This document shows, in pieces, positions 16,456 to 26,359 of a stretch of DNA of 64,000 bases (the stretch's first letter is position 1; every line of letters starts with the position of its first letter). Location: the NCBI RefSeq assembly GCF_000736415.1, contig NZ_CP009043.1, positions 434,001 through 498,000 on the forward strand, given 5' to 3'. Under the pieces are notes generated by a model. That model had not been told where the DNA came from. It did no database searches and was given only the letters and a program-made list of their open reading frames with translations. The DNA is from Campylobacter iguaniorum. GTDB lineage: Bacteria; Campylobacterota; Campylobacteria; Campylobacterales; Campylobacteraceae. Position numbers and translations under genes: made by a program.

Positions 16456-19400
16456 ATGAACGTTTTAAAAAAAGTTTTTTTGAGTATGGGTTCAGCCTTA
16501 GTGCTTTTTTTGATATTTGCTGTTGCAAGTGGAGTAGCAACTATCATAGAAAGTAAATACAATACACAAACTGCGTGGGCGATAGTGTATGGCGCTCCTT
16601 GGTTTGCGCTAATTCAGCTTCTTTTAGGTATAAATTTAGCATATAATATATTTAAATATAGAATTTTTACCCTAAAAAAACTTCCAGCATTTATATTTCA
16701 TGTGAGTTTTCTTTTTATTCTTTTGGGTTCAGCTCTGACAAGATATATTGGCTTTGAGGGCAATATGCACATAAGAGAAAATGAACAAAGCAATGAAATC
16801 TCTACAATGCAAAGCTATATTCAGCTAAAAGCTATAGATGATGATAAGACATATATGGTTTCAGAGCCGATGTATATATCAAGCACAGGAACAAATAGCT
16901 TTAAACTAAGTGTAGATGTAGCTGGAAAACCGGCAACTTTAACATACAAAAGTTTTGTCCCAAATGCCGTCCAGTCTTGGGAAGAAAATAAAAATGGCGA
17001 GGCTGTTTTAGAAGTCATGTTTTCAGATGAGGCAAATAGCCGTAGCGTAGCATTTGGCGAGGGTGAAAATGCTGAGGTCGGAGATATAAGCTTTACATTT
17101 AACGCAGAGCCAAAACAAGAAAAATATATCAAAGTAACCTTAGAAGATGGTAAATTTTTTATACAAACAAACCAAAATGTAAGCTATATGCAGATGAATG
17201 ACATGAGTAAGGGCGTTTTAGAAAAAGATAAAAAAGTTCCTTTTGAGGGGCTTAGACTTTATAGTTTAGATGGCGTAAATTTCGCTCCAAAAACTATGCT
17301 TGCTTCAGCTATAATGAGTGCAAAACAAGCCGATAGCAATACTCAAGGCGTGGACGCTATCATAGCAAATTTAAACTATGATGGTGTTGATATGCAAGTT
17401 CCATTATTTAGCTATACAAGTCCAATTGGTATAAATATAAAAGACAAGCATTTTGCCTTGTCTTGGACTCCTATGATGATAAAGCTTCCATTTGCTTTGC
17501 ATCTTAAAGATTTTGAACTCAAAAGATACCCTGGCTCAAACTCTCCTATGAGTTATAGTAGTAGTGTTATCGTAAAAGATGGAGATATGAATATGGATTA
17601 TGATATCTATATGAACCACGTTTTAGATCATAAAGGTTATAGATTTTTCCAAAGTAGCTATGATATGGATGAAAAGGGAACTGTGCTGTCTGTAAATAGC
17701 GATCCAGGTAAACTTCCTACATATATAGGCTATTTCTTGCTTGGACTTGGACTTTTACTAAATGTCATCAATCCAAACTCAAGATTTAGAAAACTAGCTC
17801 GCAATGTAAATGAAGCAAATGCGAAAAATTTAGCTGCTATTTTCATGGTATTTAGTGTTTTGTTTTTTGCTACAGATTCTAGTGCTTACAACTCTTTGCC
17901 AGGCATAAGTGCTGAGCATGCAAAAAATCTCTCAACTATCATAGTTCAAAGTGCAGATGGTAGAATGAAGCCATTTGACACAACTAGTCATGAGATATTA
18001 AATAAAATTTACAGAAGTGATAATTATAATGGAATGGACGCAAATCAAGTTATCTTGTCTATGATGACTGACTCTGCTTACTGGAGAAACGTTCCATTAG
18101 TCAAAATCACAGATAAAGAGCTTAAAAAACTTCTAGGAATCCCAGTAAATCAAAAATATGCTAGTTTTAATGACTTTTTTGCAAATAGCAATACTCAAAA
18201 TATGGAATATAAGCTTATAAAACACAGCGAACTTGCAAATAGAAAATCTCCAGCTGCTAGAAATCAGTTTGATAAAGATGTAATAAAAGCAGATGAAAAA
18301 CTAAATATTGTTTATATGGTCTTTATGGGTGAGCTTTTTAGAGTTATTCCAAAACAAGATGATGCGAACAACTCTTGGTTTTCTCCAGCAGGGGCTACAA
18401 TGAGCTTTGCTAGTGAAGAGGCTAAAGAAGTAACAGGAATGCTAAAAAATTACTTTGAGGGCGTTTATAGCGGTCAAAGTACTGGCAATTGGAAAAAGGC
18501 TGATGATGCTTTGCAAGTTCTAAAAGACTATCAAGCAAAATACGGCGCAGCCGTTATGCCAAGTCAAAGCAAAATAGATATCGAGCTTGCATTTAATAAA
18601 TATAAAATTTTTCAAAATTTAACTCCAGTTTATCTACTAGCTGGTTTTGCTCTTTTGATAGTTGTATTTATCAGAATGATAAGACCAAAACTAAGATTTA
18701 ATTTGGTATTTAAAGTAGTTTATGTAGTAAATATCTTAGCCTTTGTGATTCATACAATCGGACTTGGACTTAGATGGTATATAGCAGAACACGCTCCATG
18801 GAGTGATAGCTACGAAAGTATGGTATTCATCGCATGGTCATTGGCGCTTAGTGGTATGGTATTTGCAAGAAGCTCGGCTATATCTTTAGCGCTTACTTCT
18901 ATACTAGCTGGTGTGACACTATTTGTTGCGCATTTAAGCTGGTTAGATCCACAAATCACTACACTAGTTCCAGTTTTGCAAAGCTACTGGCTGACAATTC
19001 ACGTTAGTGTTATCACTGCTAGTTATGGATTTTTAGGGCTCTGTTCATTGCTTGGCTTCTTTACTCTTATTCTTTTTGCATTACAAGGCAAAAAAGAAAA
19101 TCCAGAGCTTTCAAGAAATATACTTGAAGCAACTCGCATAAATGAAATGGCGATGATTTTGGGTCTTAGCTTGCTTGTATTTGGTAACTTCTTAGGTGGC
19201 GTTTGGGCAAATGAGAGCTGGGGACGCTACTGGGGCTGGGATAGTAAGGAGACTTGGGCTTTAGTAAGCATACTTGTTTACGCTGCTATCGTGCATATGA
19301 GATTTGTTGCTAAAGTAAATTCTCAATATGCATTTGCAGTGGCTTCTATGTTTGGTTATAGCTCTATTATCATGACATATTTTGGTGTGAATTTCTACCT

Positions 19401-19530
19401 TGCAGGTATGCATAGTTACGCTGCTGGAGATCCGGTTCCAGTGCCTGATTTTGTCTGGATAACTATTTTGGTTATGGTAATAGTTAGCTTGCTTGCTTAT
19501 AGAAAAAAAGGCTTTAGTAAGCATTTGTAG
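16456..19530 (+). CDS. ccsBA: CcsBA cytochrome c synthase (ResB-ResC fusion)
   Basis: At 1024 residues this is the fused system II haem-attachment protein found in epsilonproteobacteria. The N-terminal half is ResB/CcsB-like: membrane segments, a large periplasmic domain and a segment near residue 430. The C-terminal half is ResC/CcsA-like with the tryptophan-rich haem-binding WWD-type motif, here WGRYWGWDSKETWALVS, and flanking histidines (HTIGLGLRWYIAEHAPWSDSYESM, HVSVITASYGF). It exports and attaches haem to CXXCH proteins such as the nearby cytochrome. A perfect palindromic terminator follows. Confidence 0.95.
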   Translation: MNVLKKVFLSMGSALVLFLIFAVASGVATIIESKYNTQTAWAIVYGAPWFALIQLLLGINLAYNIFKYRIFTLKKLPAFIFHVSFLFILLGSALTRYIGFEGNMHIRENEQSNEISTMQSYIQLKAIDDDKTYMVSEPMYISSTGTNSFKLSVDVAGKPATLTYKSFVPNAVQSWEENKNGEAVLEVMFSDEANSRSVAFGEGENAEVGDISFTFNAEPKQEKYIKVTLEDGKFFIQTNQNVSYMQMNDMSKGVLEKDKKVPFEGLRLYSLDGVNFAPKTMLASAIMSAKQADSNTQGVDAIIANLNYDGVDMQVPLFSYTSPIGINIKDKHFALSWTPMMIKLPFALHLKDFELKRYPGSNSPMSYSSSVIVKDGDMNMDYDIYMNHVLDHKGYRFFQSSYDMDEKGTVLSVNSDPGKLPTYIGYFLLGLGLLLNVINPNSRFRKLARNVNEANAKNLAAIFMVFSVLFFATDSSAYNSLPGISAEHAKNLSTIIVQSADGRMKPFDTTSHEILNKIYRSDNYNGMDANQVILSMMTDSAYWRNVPLVKITDKELKKLLGIPVNQKYASFNDFFANSNTQNMEYKLIKHSELANRKSPAARNQFDKDVIKADEKLNIVYMVFMGELFRVIPKQDDANNSWFSPAGATMSFASEEAKEVTGMLKNYFEGVYSGQSTGNWKKADDALQVLKDYQAKYGAAVMPSQSKIDIELAFNKYKIFQNLTPVYLLAGFALLIVVFIRMIRPKLRFNLVFKVVYVVNILAFVIHTIGLGLRWYIAEHAPWSDSYESMVFIAWSLALSGMVFARSSAISLALTSILAGVTLFVAHLSWLDPQITTLVPVLQSYWLTIHVSVITASYGFLGLCSLLGFFTLILFALQGKKENPELSRNILEATRINEMAMILGLSLLVFGNFLGGVWANESWGRYWGWDSKETWALVSILVYAAIVHMRFVAKVNSQYAFAVASMFGYSSIIMTYFGVNFYLAGMHSYAAGDPVPVPDFVWITILVMVIVSLLAYRKKGFSKHL

Positions 19531-19537
19531 TATTTAT

Positions 19538-19569
19538 CTAGCCCAAATTTGGGCTAGAATATCTTTTTT
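19538..19569 (+). terminator. terminator after ccsBA
   Basis: Perfect palindrome CTAGCCCAAATTTGGGCTAG (19538-19557) followed by AATATCTTTTTTA. The following gene's ribosome site begins immediately after, so the two are probably separate units. Confidence 0.75.
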
Positions 19570-19580
19570 AGGATTGTATT

Positions 19581-20030
19581 TTGAATGAAAAAATGGTAGT
19601 AGGTATAGTTATCGCGATAATCATAGCGATTATTTTGATAATAGCTTTAGTTATAAATGTTGTTATAAAAAATAGATCAGTAAAGCAAACTCCACTTGCT
19701 ACAAAATCAACTCCTAAAATAGACGATTCATCTCTTAGCATCCAAGATCTAATAAGCATAGTATCAGACCAAAGCACAAGCAGAGATAATCTCTTTAAAG
19801 CTTGCCAATACTTTCTTAAAAACTTTAAATTTCCAGACAAAAAAAGCGGCGCATCACAAGAGACTTTTTTGTATTTACATTTTATAGGACTTATTTCAAG
19901 TCATAAAAAATCAGATGCAAAGCTTATATCTTATTTGGATAATGAAGTAAAAAAATCCAACCCAGATTATGGATTGGAAGTAGATAAATACGAAGCTAGC
20001 GGTATAGAAAAAAGAAGATTTAGAAGCTAG
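19581..20030 (+). CDS. single-pass membrane protein of unknown function, 149 aa
   Basis: One strong N-terminal membrane helix (residues ~5-29, Ile/Val-rich) is followed by a polar linker and a ~90-residue soluble domain with Cys residues. The start is TTG at 19581, eight bases after AGGA; an in-frame ATG four codons later is too far from any ribosome site. The topology suggests an anchored cytoplasmic domain. The 3' end overlaps the convergent pgpA by 11 bp. No family recognised. Confidence 0.7.
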   Translation: MNEKMVVGIVIAIIIAIILIIALVINVVIKNRSVKQTPLATKSTPKIDDSSLSIQDLISIVSDQSTSRDNLFKACQYFLKNFKFPDKKSGASQETFLYLHFIGLISSHKKSDAKLISYLDNEVKKSNPDYGLEVDKYEASGIEKRRFRS

Positions 20031-20472
20031 TTATAAGCTTGTAACTTATAGCACTTAATAGTCCAGCAAAAAGTCCAGCTACCATATCATCGCCCATTAC
20101 GCCAAGACCACCTTTGACATTTTTATCAATTCTACCAATTATGCTTGGTTTTGTTATATCAAGCAGTCTAAAAAACGCAATACTCAAAATAATCTGTGTC
20201 CAGCTCGCTCCACTAATAGCCATAGCAAGCCAAACTCCAGCCACTTCATCTATAACAATATGGCTTTGATCATGCTCGTTTGTTTTGCTTTCGTAGTCGT
20301 TTATGATTTTTATAGAGGCTAAAAATAGCAATATTGAAGCCATAAAAAGAGTTTGATCCCCAATATAAAAAAGTATAGGCAGAGCGATCACGGCTCCAGC
20401 TATGCTTCCCCACGTCCCTGGCGCTGGTTTTAGTAGACCCACGCCAAAAAATGTTAAAAATAGTTTTTGCAT
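20020..20472 (-). CDS. pgpA: phosphatidylglycerophosphatase A
   Basis: The 150-residue membrane enzyme dephosphorylates phosphatidylglycerol phosphate in phospholipid synthesis. It carries the PgpA signatures LLKPAPGTWGSIAGA near the N-terminus and HIVIDEVAGVWLAM in the middle, then GGLGVMGDDMVAGLFAG near the C-terminus, with about four hydrophobic segments. It is the last gene of the minus-strand set starting with ispDF, 8 bp after the ATP-sulfurylase-like gene. Confidence 0.93.
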   Translation of the reverse strand: MQKLFLTFFGVGLLKPAPGTWGSIAGAVIALPILFYIGDQTLFMASILLFLASIKIINDYESKTNEHDQSHIVIDEVAGVWLAMAISGASWTQIILSIAFFRLLDITKPSIIGRIDKNVKGGLGVMGDDMVAGLFAGLLSAISYKLITSF

Positions 20473-20480
20473 TGTATTTC

Positions 20481-21665
20481 CTAAGTAAGTGATGTTGTTT
20501 GATACAGTTTCATAAGCTCTTCATAAAACTCTGTTTGACCGTGCTTTTCTAATATTCCTAAATTTGGAAATAGATCATCGTAGATTTTTTGCAAATTACT
20601 AAAGCGATTTGGGAATAGCTCATTTAATATGATAGCTGATATCTCTTTTCTCATTAGAATTGCTGGTGGCATAATGCCTTCAAAGAGCAGTGTATTTAGC
20701 GTATTTGCGTGGTATTTTATATGATGGTGTTGTCCGTGTGGGCAAGTTTTTGTGCTGACTATGGTTCTGCACTGATTACAGTAAATATACTCAGGAACGA
20801 CGATAAGCTCGAGGTCGAGTTCTTTGGCGTATTTATCAAGTACGGTATTTGCTTGATTATCGTTAAAAAACATACCAATACCCGCGTGATTTTGTCCTAC
20901 GACTAGCTTTGTAGCTCCAAAGTTTTTAGCAGTTATGCACTCTAAAACTGGATTTATATGATCGCTAAAGAGATAGGTATTTTCAAAAGGCACTATCACG
21001 ACTCTATCCATAGGCAAGAAGTTATCTCTAAAGTACTCAAGAGTTTTTTTCCTAAGATCGAAGCTAAGCCTTTTATCGCTATCAAATGTTCTAATCAAAA
21101 ATATAATAGTCATATCAGCTTTATCTATAGTCATTCTTACTAGTCTTTCATGAAGCCTATGGAATGGATCTGCAGTAAGAGTCATAGCAGTGATTTTTTT
21201 TATATGTTTTTCTTTGATTAGGGTATGAACTTTGTTTTTTATATCTCTTAAAGTCGTATCGTAAATCTCAAATTCGCCACTTATCGCCATTTCCCCAGCC
21301 AAAATATTATCATTTAGCGATATATTTTTAGCAGCAAATATGCTTATTCCTACATCTTCTTTTTTGAGTTTAAAAGTCGAGCCAGTGATTATATGACCGA
21401 CTACTACACCATCTTTTAGTATATCTATCTTATCGCCTGGTTTTGCATTATTGATTGTCTCTTGGTTTCTTTTACCAAACGGTGCAAATGTAAAGGCATA
21501 AGGCATAGGATTTTTGCCAAAATATCCTGTTTTTTTGACTATTCCGGCTTCATGTTCGTCCATAAGTCTGGTAAATTTACCAAAAATTTGATTTTGTATT
21601 AGTATCAAAGTGCCATAAGCTTCTTGGCTTATTTGTATAGTGTTATTTTTTCTTTGCGATATCAT
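20481..21665 (-). CDS. ATP-sulfurylase-like protein with altered active site
   Basis: The 394-residue protein aligns in layout with ATP sulfurylase: PUA-like N-terminal domain, catalytic domain and a Zn site (Cys296, Cys299, Cys308). Catalytic motifs deviate: the usual QTRNPxHxxH reads LTADPFHRLH (residues 163-172), losing the anion-binding Arg, and the usual GRDHAG reads GQNHAG (257-262). Both histidines remain. Sulfate activation is therefore doubtful; another nucleotidyl transfer or a degenerate role is possible. The ATG at 21665 follows AAAGAAG; an upstream in-frame start lies inside the regulator gene. Operon partner of the response-regulator-like gene. Confidence 0.75.
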   Translation of the reverse strand: MISQRKNNTIQISQEAYGTLILIQNQIFGKFTRLMDEHEAGIVKKTGYFGKNPMPYAFTFAPFGKRNQETINNAKPGDKIDILKDGVVVGHIITGSTFKLKKEDVGISIFAAKNISLNDNILAGEMAISGEFEIYDTTLRDIKNKVHTLIKEKHIKKITAMTLTADPFHRLHERLVRMTIDKADMTIIFLIRTFDSDKRLSFDLRKKTLEYFRDNFLPMDRVVIVPFENTYLFSDHINPVLECITAKNFGATKLVVGQNHAGIGMFFNDNQANTVLDKYAKELDLELIVVPEYIYCNQCRTIVSTKTCPHGQHHHIKYHANTLNTLLFEGIMPPAILMRKEISAIILNELFPNRFSNLQKIYDDLFPNLGILEKHGQTEFYEELMKLYQTTSLT

Positions 21666-22533
21666 ACTTCTTTCTCTTCTCCCATAGTGACTTTCTTGAA
21701 ATCCCAAGTCTTTTTGATAGCTCAGTATCAGGAAAGATATCTTGATAACAAGCTATGATATGTTTGACATACTCATCAATCGTAAAAATCTCAGTTGCTT
21801 CAAATAAATTTTTGTTTGAATCTATGCTAAATTTATTGAAATTTGGCAAGCCTAGATCGCTGGTTGCACTGATGATGATTTTTTGATTTGAGATTAGGCT
21901 AAGAGCCTCTTGCCTCTCTTCTATTGAGAGCCTATCAAAGTCTGTGATGTGAAGTATGGCTTTTGATTTGTGTGATTTAAGGGTAGCTAAAAAATCATCG
22001 CTTATAGCGCTAATTTGCTCGTAAGCCATATTTGTCTCTTTAGCGTAAAAATAAACATAGCTATAAGTGTATTGAATCCTTTGAGATATAATCATCAAAG
22101 GTAGCTTGATTTTTTTGAAATCATATTTTGGAAGTGTGTATGATTTGTAGTTTGACTCTATTATTTTTTCGTATGTTGAGTTTAAAATTTGGTATTTTTT
22201 ATGCGTTTGAAATAGCTTGATTTTTCTTACTAATTCTTCTATCATAAATGGCTTTTGTATATAATCATCAGCTCCAGCTTTTATCGGATTTGATACTGTG
22301 TCGCTACTGATATAGCTGATAAGAAGTATTATGATAGAACAAGAATGCTTTTTGATAATAGGATAAAAATCCCCGCCAATAAGACCAGTTGAGAGCAGTA
22401 CGACGTCGTATTTATCATCTTTTAGCGCGTCTTTTGTGTTTGTTGCTATTTCGCAGCTATATCCAAAATCAGCTAACTTGCTAGAGATACTTTGGGCTAG
22501 ATAAATTTCATTTTCTACTATTAAAACTTTCAT
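21643..22533 (-). CDS. response-regulator-like protein with Ser at the phosphoacceptor site
   Basis: The 296-residue protein has an N-terminal receiver fold (MKVLIVENE acidic pair, IQKPF with the conserved Lys) but the phosphoacceptor position reads DVVLLS, giving Ser48 instead of Asp. A central domain of unclear fold resembles a sigma54-activator remnant lacking Walker motifs (IHITDFDRLSIEERQEAL is present). The C-terminus is a Fis-type helix-turn-helix (SKRLGISRKSLWEKRKKY). It overlaps ispDF by 4 bp and the next gene by 23 bp. Probably a phosphorylation-independent DNA-binding regulator; targets unknown. From memory, C. jejuni has the same gene order. Confidence 0.8.
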   Translation of the reverse strand: MKVLIVENEIYLAQSISSKLADFGYSCEIATNTKDALKDDKYDVVLLSTGLIGGDFYPIIKKHSCSIIILLISYISSDTVSNPIKAGADDYIQKPFMIEELVRKIKLFQTHKKYQILNSTYEKIIESNYKSYTLPKYDFKKIKLPLMIISQRIQYTYSYVYFYAKETNMAYEQISAISDDFLATLKSHKSKAILHITDFDRLSIEERQEALSLISNQKIIISATSDLGLPNFNKFSIDSNKNLFEATEIFTIDEYVKHIIACYQDIFPDTELSKRLGISRKSLWEKRKKYDIAKKK

Positions 22534-23648
22534 AGGACTTCCTGCCAGTTGAAATATCTTAAATTTGCAGTTGCTATGGTGGCGATTCCTTCGCTTCTGC
22601 CGACGAATCCAAGCTTTTCAGTTGTTGTTGCTTTTATATTGACCTTGTTTTGACCAAGTTTTAAGATGTCTGCTACTGTTTTTCGCATTAGCTCTTTGTG
22701 TGGATTGATTTTTGGAGCCTCAGCAAGTATCGTAATATCCACGTTTATAAGCTTAAATCCGACTTCATTTATGCGTTTTAAAGTATCATTTAGTAACAGT
22801 TTTGAGTCAATATCTTTAAATCTTGGATCATTATCTGGATAAAGCTCGCCAATATCTCCAAGCCCAGCAGCCCCAAGCATGGCATCACAAAGTGCGTGCA
22901 AAGCCACATCTCCATCACTGTGAGCTAAAAATGCTTTCGAATACGGGACTTTTACTCCACAAAGCACCACAAAATCGCCATCTTTAAATTTATGCACGTC
23001 AAAGCCATTCCCACAAAATACTTCATTTGATGGTGGGAGTAAATTTAGATGTTTTAAATCATCTTTATAGGTTAGTTTTTTGGCTCTTTCATCGCCTTGT
23101 ACGTACCAGACTTTGCCACCGACTGCAGCGATTGCTGAGCTATCATCGCCAAAAAGCTCATCAGTTTGAAGAGCCTCTCTTAGTTTGCTTGTGCGTGAGA
23201 GTTGTGGGGTTTGGATGAGTTTTATATCATCTCTATTTATATAATCATTTTGAAATAAAGTAGTATCGCAAACTTTTAGCGCAGGGACGACACAATCAGC
23301 GTTATTTGCCGATTCAAAGAGTTTTGCTACAAGCTCTTTTGGGACATTTGGTCTAGCTATGTCACTCACCATAACAAACTCGCTATTTACATGAGCTAGA
23401 GCGTTTTTAAGGCTCTCTTGCCTGGTGTTTCCACCTTCAATAAATTTAAAGTGGTTACTAAATTTACTCATATAATCCGATTCTTTTGATACGACTATTA
23501 CATCTTTGAAATTATAATTTGAGCTTAAATTTTTTGTAGCATATAGCCAAAGCGGGTCATTCTCTATATGAAGCCATTGTTTTTTTGTCGGTAAGCCAAA
23601 GCGGGTCGAATCACCAGCGCCTAGCATTATTAGTGTTACATCAAGCAA
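22530..23648 (-). CDS. ispDF: bifunctional IspDF, isoprenoid MEP-pathway enzyme
   Basis: The 372-residue fusion carries IspD (cytidylyltransferase, residues ~1-205; LGAGDSTRFG and KKQWL near the N-terminus, the VPALKVCDT and LIQTPQL segments) and IspF (2C-methyl-D-erythritol 2,4-cyclodiphosphate synthase, residues ~212-372; GNGFDVHKF, AHSDGDVALHALCDAMLGAAGLGDIG with the metal-binding Asp/His residues). Fusion of these two steps is characteristic of Campylobacter and relatives. First gene of a four-gene minus-strand operon, divergent from thiC. Confidence 0.96.
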   Translation of the reverse strand: MLDVTLIMLGAGDSTRFGLPTKKQWLHIENDPLWLYATKNLSSNYNFKDVIVVSKESDYMSKFSNHFKFIEGGNTRQESLKNALAHVNSEFVMVSDIARPNVPKELVAKLFESANNADCVVPALKVCDTTLFQNDYINRDDIKLIQTPQLSRTSKLREALQTDELFGDDSSAIAAVGGKVWYVQGDERAKKLTYKDDLKHLNLLPPSNEVFCGNGFDVHKFKDGDFVVLCGVKVPYSKAFLAHSDGDVALHALCDAMLGAAGLGDIGELYPDNDPRFKDIDSKLLLNDTLKRINEVGFKLINVDITILAEAPKINPHKELMRKTVADILKLGQNKVNIKATTTEKLGFVGRSEGIATIATANLRYFNWQEVL

Positions 23649-23802
23649 AATTTATCCTAAATTCTAATAAAGTGTTACGAAATTATACATTTTTTAATCT
23701 TACATTGTCATTAGCTTAATGTTAGAATATTAAAAGACAAAGTTAATCTTTTTTTTAGTAAATTTAAGTAAAATTAACGGATCAAAAAAATAAGGAAAAC
23801 TA

Positions 23803-25155
23803 ATGAGAAAACAGTGGTGCGAAGCTAGAAAAAATGATCCGACTCCGACCCAGATGTATTATGCAAAACAAGGCATCATCACTCCAGAGATGGAATATAT
23901 AGCTAAAATAGAGCTTTTAAAACCAGAGCTTATCAGAGATGAGGTAGCAAGTGGCAGGCTTGTCATACCAGCAAACATAAATCATACAAATCAAATCCCA
24001 ATGGCAATAGGCAGAGCAGTAAAGTGCAAAATCAACGCAAATATCGGCTCAAGTGCCTTGGCTAGCGATATAAATGAAGAGATAGAAAAGCTAAAAGTTT
24101 GCTTAAAATATGGTGCTGATACTGTTATGGATCTTAGCACTGGTGGGGATTTGGACGCTATTAGAAGAGCTATTATAGGTCATTCTACTGTGCCTATTGG
24201 AACAGTTCCTATATACCAAATCATTCATGATATAAAAGATCTTGATAATCTAACCCCTGAAATTATGCTAGAATGCATTGAAAAACAAGCCAAGCAAGGT
24301 GTTGCGTATTTCACTATTCACGCTGGATTCTTGCTTAAATTTATGCCACTAGTCGCAAAACGCAAAATGGGAATAGTAAGTCGTGGCGGAAGCTTGATGG
24401 CATCTTGGATGATGAAACATCACAAAGAAAATCCATTTTACGAAGCTTTTGATGAGATCTGCGATATCTGTGCGAAATACGACGTCGCGCTTAGCCTTGG
24501 CGATAGCCTAAGGCCAGGATGTCAGTATGACGCCACAGACGCAGCCCAAATGAGTGAGCTAGCAGTACTTGGCGAACTAACCAAAAGAGCATGGGCGAAA
24601 AACGTTCAAGTCATGGTAGAAGGCCCTGGTCACGTGCCATTTGATCAAATCGAGTTTAATATGAAAGAAGAGCAACGCCTTTGCCACGACGCACCATTTT
24701 ATATACTTGGACCACTTCCTACTGACATAGGCGCAGGATATGATCACATCACAAGTGCGATTGGTGGGACAATGGCAGCATTCCACGGAGCGAGCATGCT
24801 TTGTTACGTCACGCCGAAGGAGCATTTAGGCTTGCCTAACGCAAAAGACGTAAGAGATGGTATAATAGCGCACAAAATCGCAGCCCACGCCGCTGATATA
24901 GCACTAAAAAGACCAGGAGCTATCGAGCAAGACCACGCAATGAGCGACGCTAGATACAGCTTTGATTGGAATAAGCAGTTTGAACTAGCTCTTGATCCAG
25001 ACAAAGCTAGAGAGCTTCACGATGAGAGTTTGCCTCAAGATGTGTTTAAAGAAGCTGAGTTTTGCTCTATGTGTGGGCCTAAATTTTGTGCGTATAAAAT
25101 CAGTCGCGAAATAGCAAAAAACGAATGCGAAAGTTATCCAAAGGAAGAAAAATGA
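23803..25155 (+). CDS. thiC: phosphomethylpyrimidine synthase
   Basis: The 450-residue radical SAM enzyme converts aminoimidazole ribotide to HMP-phosphate for thiamine. It has the ThiC hallmarks: [34 protein letters not shown], and the C-terminal CxxCxxxxC cluster motif CSMCGPKFC (~residue 424). Length matches the short form without the N-terminal extension of E. coli ThiC. A good TAAGGAAAAC ribosome site precedes it. I looked for a TPP riboswitch in the 154-bp upstream region and saw none. It overlaps mrp by 4 bp. Confidence 0.97.
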   Translation: MRKQWCEARKNDPTPTQMYYAKQGIITPEMEYIAKIELLKPELIRDEVASGRLVIPANINHTNQIPMAIGRAVKCKINANIGSSALASDINEEIEKLKVCLKYGADTVMDLSTGGDLDAIRRAIIGHSTVPIGTVPIYQIIHDIKDLDNLTPEIMLECIEKQAKQGVAYFTIHAGFLLKFMPLVAKRKMGIVSRGGSLMASWMMKHHKENPFYEAFDEICDICAKYDVALSLGDSLRPGCQYDATDAAQMSELAVLGELTKRAWAKNVQVMVEGPGHVPFDQIEFNMKEEQRLCHDAPFYILGPLPTDIGAGYDHITSAIGGTMAAFHGASMLCYVTPKEHLGLPNAKDVRDGIIAHKIAAHAADIALKRPGAIEQDHAMSDARYSFDWNKQFELALDPDKARELHDESLPQDVFKEAEFCSMCGPKFCAYKISREIAKNECESYPKEEK

Positions 25156-26228
25156 GTAATGAACAAATCTTAGAAGAGTTAAAAAAAGTAATCTATCCAG
25201 GATTTAAAAAAAGTATAGTTGAGTTTGGTTTTGTCAAATCAGTCGATCCTGATATCGTCGTAGAGGTCGTTTCGGCTAAACAAGAAGTCGCAGCTAGTGT
25301 GAAAAAGGATATTGAAGCTCTGAATTTAGGCAAAAATATAATCATACAAGCCCCAAAAGTAGAAGCCGAAAAAAGCAACTCAAGAAGTGGCAAAAACATA
25401 GCTCCACAGATTAAAAATTTCGTAATGGTAAGCAGTGGAAAAGGTGGTGTAGGCAAAAGCACAACTACACTAAATTTAGCCATTTCTATGGCAAAACAAG
25501 GCAAAAAAGTTGGTCTTTTAGACGCTGATATTTATGGTCCAAATATCCCAAGAATGTTAGGGTGCGAAAATATGCAACCAAGCGTTGTAGGTCAAAGACT
25601 AATGCCTATGCAAACTCATGGCATAGAGATGATGAGTATGGGTGTTTTGATCGAGGCTGGAACTGGTCTTATGTGGCGTGGAAGTATGATAATGAAAGCT
25701 ATCACTCAGCTACTTGAAGAGGTCAATTGGAGCGATTTAGACGTGTTATTTTTGGATATGCCTCCAGGCACTGGTGACGCACAAATCACGCTAGCCCAAA
25801 GCGTTCCAGTCACAGCTGGGGTATGCGTGACAACACCACAAGTCGTAGCTCTTGATGACTCAGCTAGAAGCCTTGATATGTTTAATAAACTTCACATCCC
25901 AATAGCTGGAATAGTCGAAAATATGAGCGGATTTATCTGCCCGGATTGCGGCAAAGAGTATGATATATTTGGCAAAGACGGCGCAAATGAGCTAACTAGC
26001 AAATACAAAACTCAAATACTAGCTCAAATCCCAATCGAACCAGCTATAAGAATAGGCGGCGATAGCGGTAAGCCAGTAAGCTTCTATGAGCCAAACTCAG
26101 TATCTGCAAAAAGATACGAAGAAGCCACTATTAAGCTTTGGAGCGAGCTTGAAGAGATAAACAAAAATGGTGGTGCTGACAACTCAGCTATCCAGCCAGA
26201 CAACAGTGGCAAGGCTGCTTGTCATTAA
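25152..26228 (+). CDS. mrp: Mrp/ApbC-family Fe-S cluster carrier ATPase
   Basis: The ATG at 25152 overlaps the thiC stop (ATGA) and follows AAGGAAGAAA, so it is preferred over an upstream in-frame start. The 358-residue protein has an N-terminal MIP18/DUF59 domain (~residues 1-85), a deviant Walker [12 protein letters not shown] (~105-115), [10 protein letters not shown], and the CxxC motif CPDCG (~residue 262) for cluster binding by a dimer. It transfers 4Fe-4S clusters; coupling with thiC is sensible since ThiC needs such a cluster. Confidence 0.95.
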   Translation: MSNEQILEELKKVIYPGFKKSIVEFGFVKSVDPDIVVEVVSAKQEVAASVKKDIEALNLGKNIIIQAPKVEAEKSNSRSGKNIAPQIKNFVMVSSGKGGVGKSTTTLNLAISMAKQGKKVGLLDADIYGPNIPRMLGCENMQPSVVGQRLMPMQTHGIEMMSMGVLIEAGTGLMWRGSMIMKAITQLLEEVNWSDLDVLFLDMPPGTGDAQITLAQSVPVTAGVCVTTPQVVALDDSARSLDMFNKLHIPIAGIVENMSGFICPDCGKEYDIFGKDGANELTSKYKTQILAQIPIEPAIRIGGDSGKPVSFYEPNSVSAKRYEEATIKLWSELEEINKNGGADNSAIQPDNSGKAACH

Positions 26229-26359
26229 AATTATGCGTCTAGCTACGGCTAGGCGATCCAAATTTAAACCCACAAAATTTCTTAAAATATCCCATCAAAT
26301 TTAGTTCTAATCTACTTTTAGATATAATCAGCCAAAAATTACAAATTTAAAGGAAATTT

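Noticed and set aside
23749-23756. T8 tract as phase-variation site
   Set aside because: Short A/T runs are common in this AT-rich genome; this one is intergenic and well away from promoter elements.
23649-23802. TPP riboswitch upstream of thiC
   Set aside because: The conserved CUGAGA and ACCUGA-type core words and P1 helix were not found; the region is AT-rich with only a normal ribosome site.
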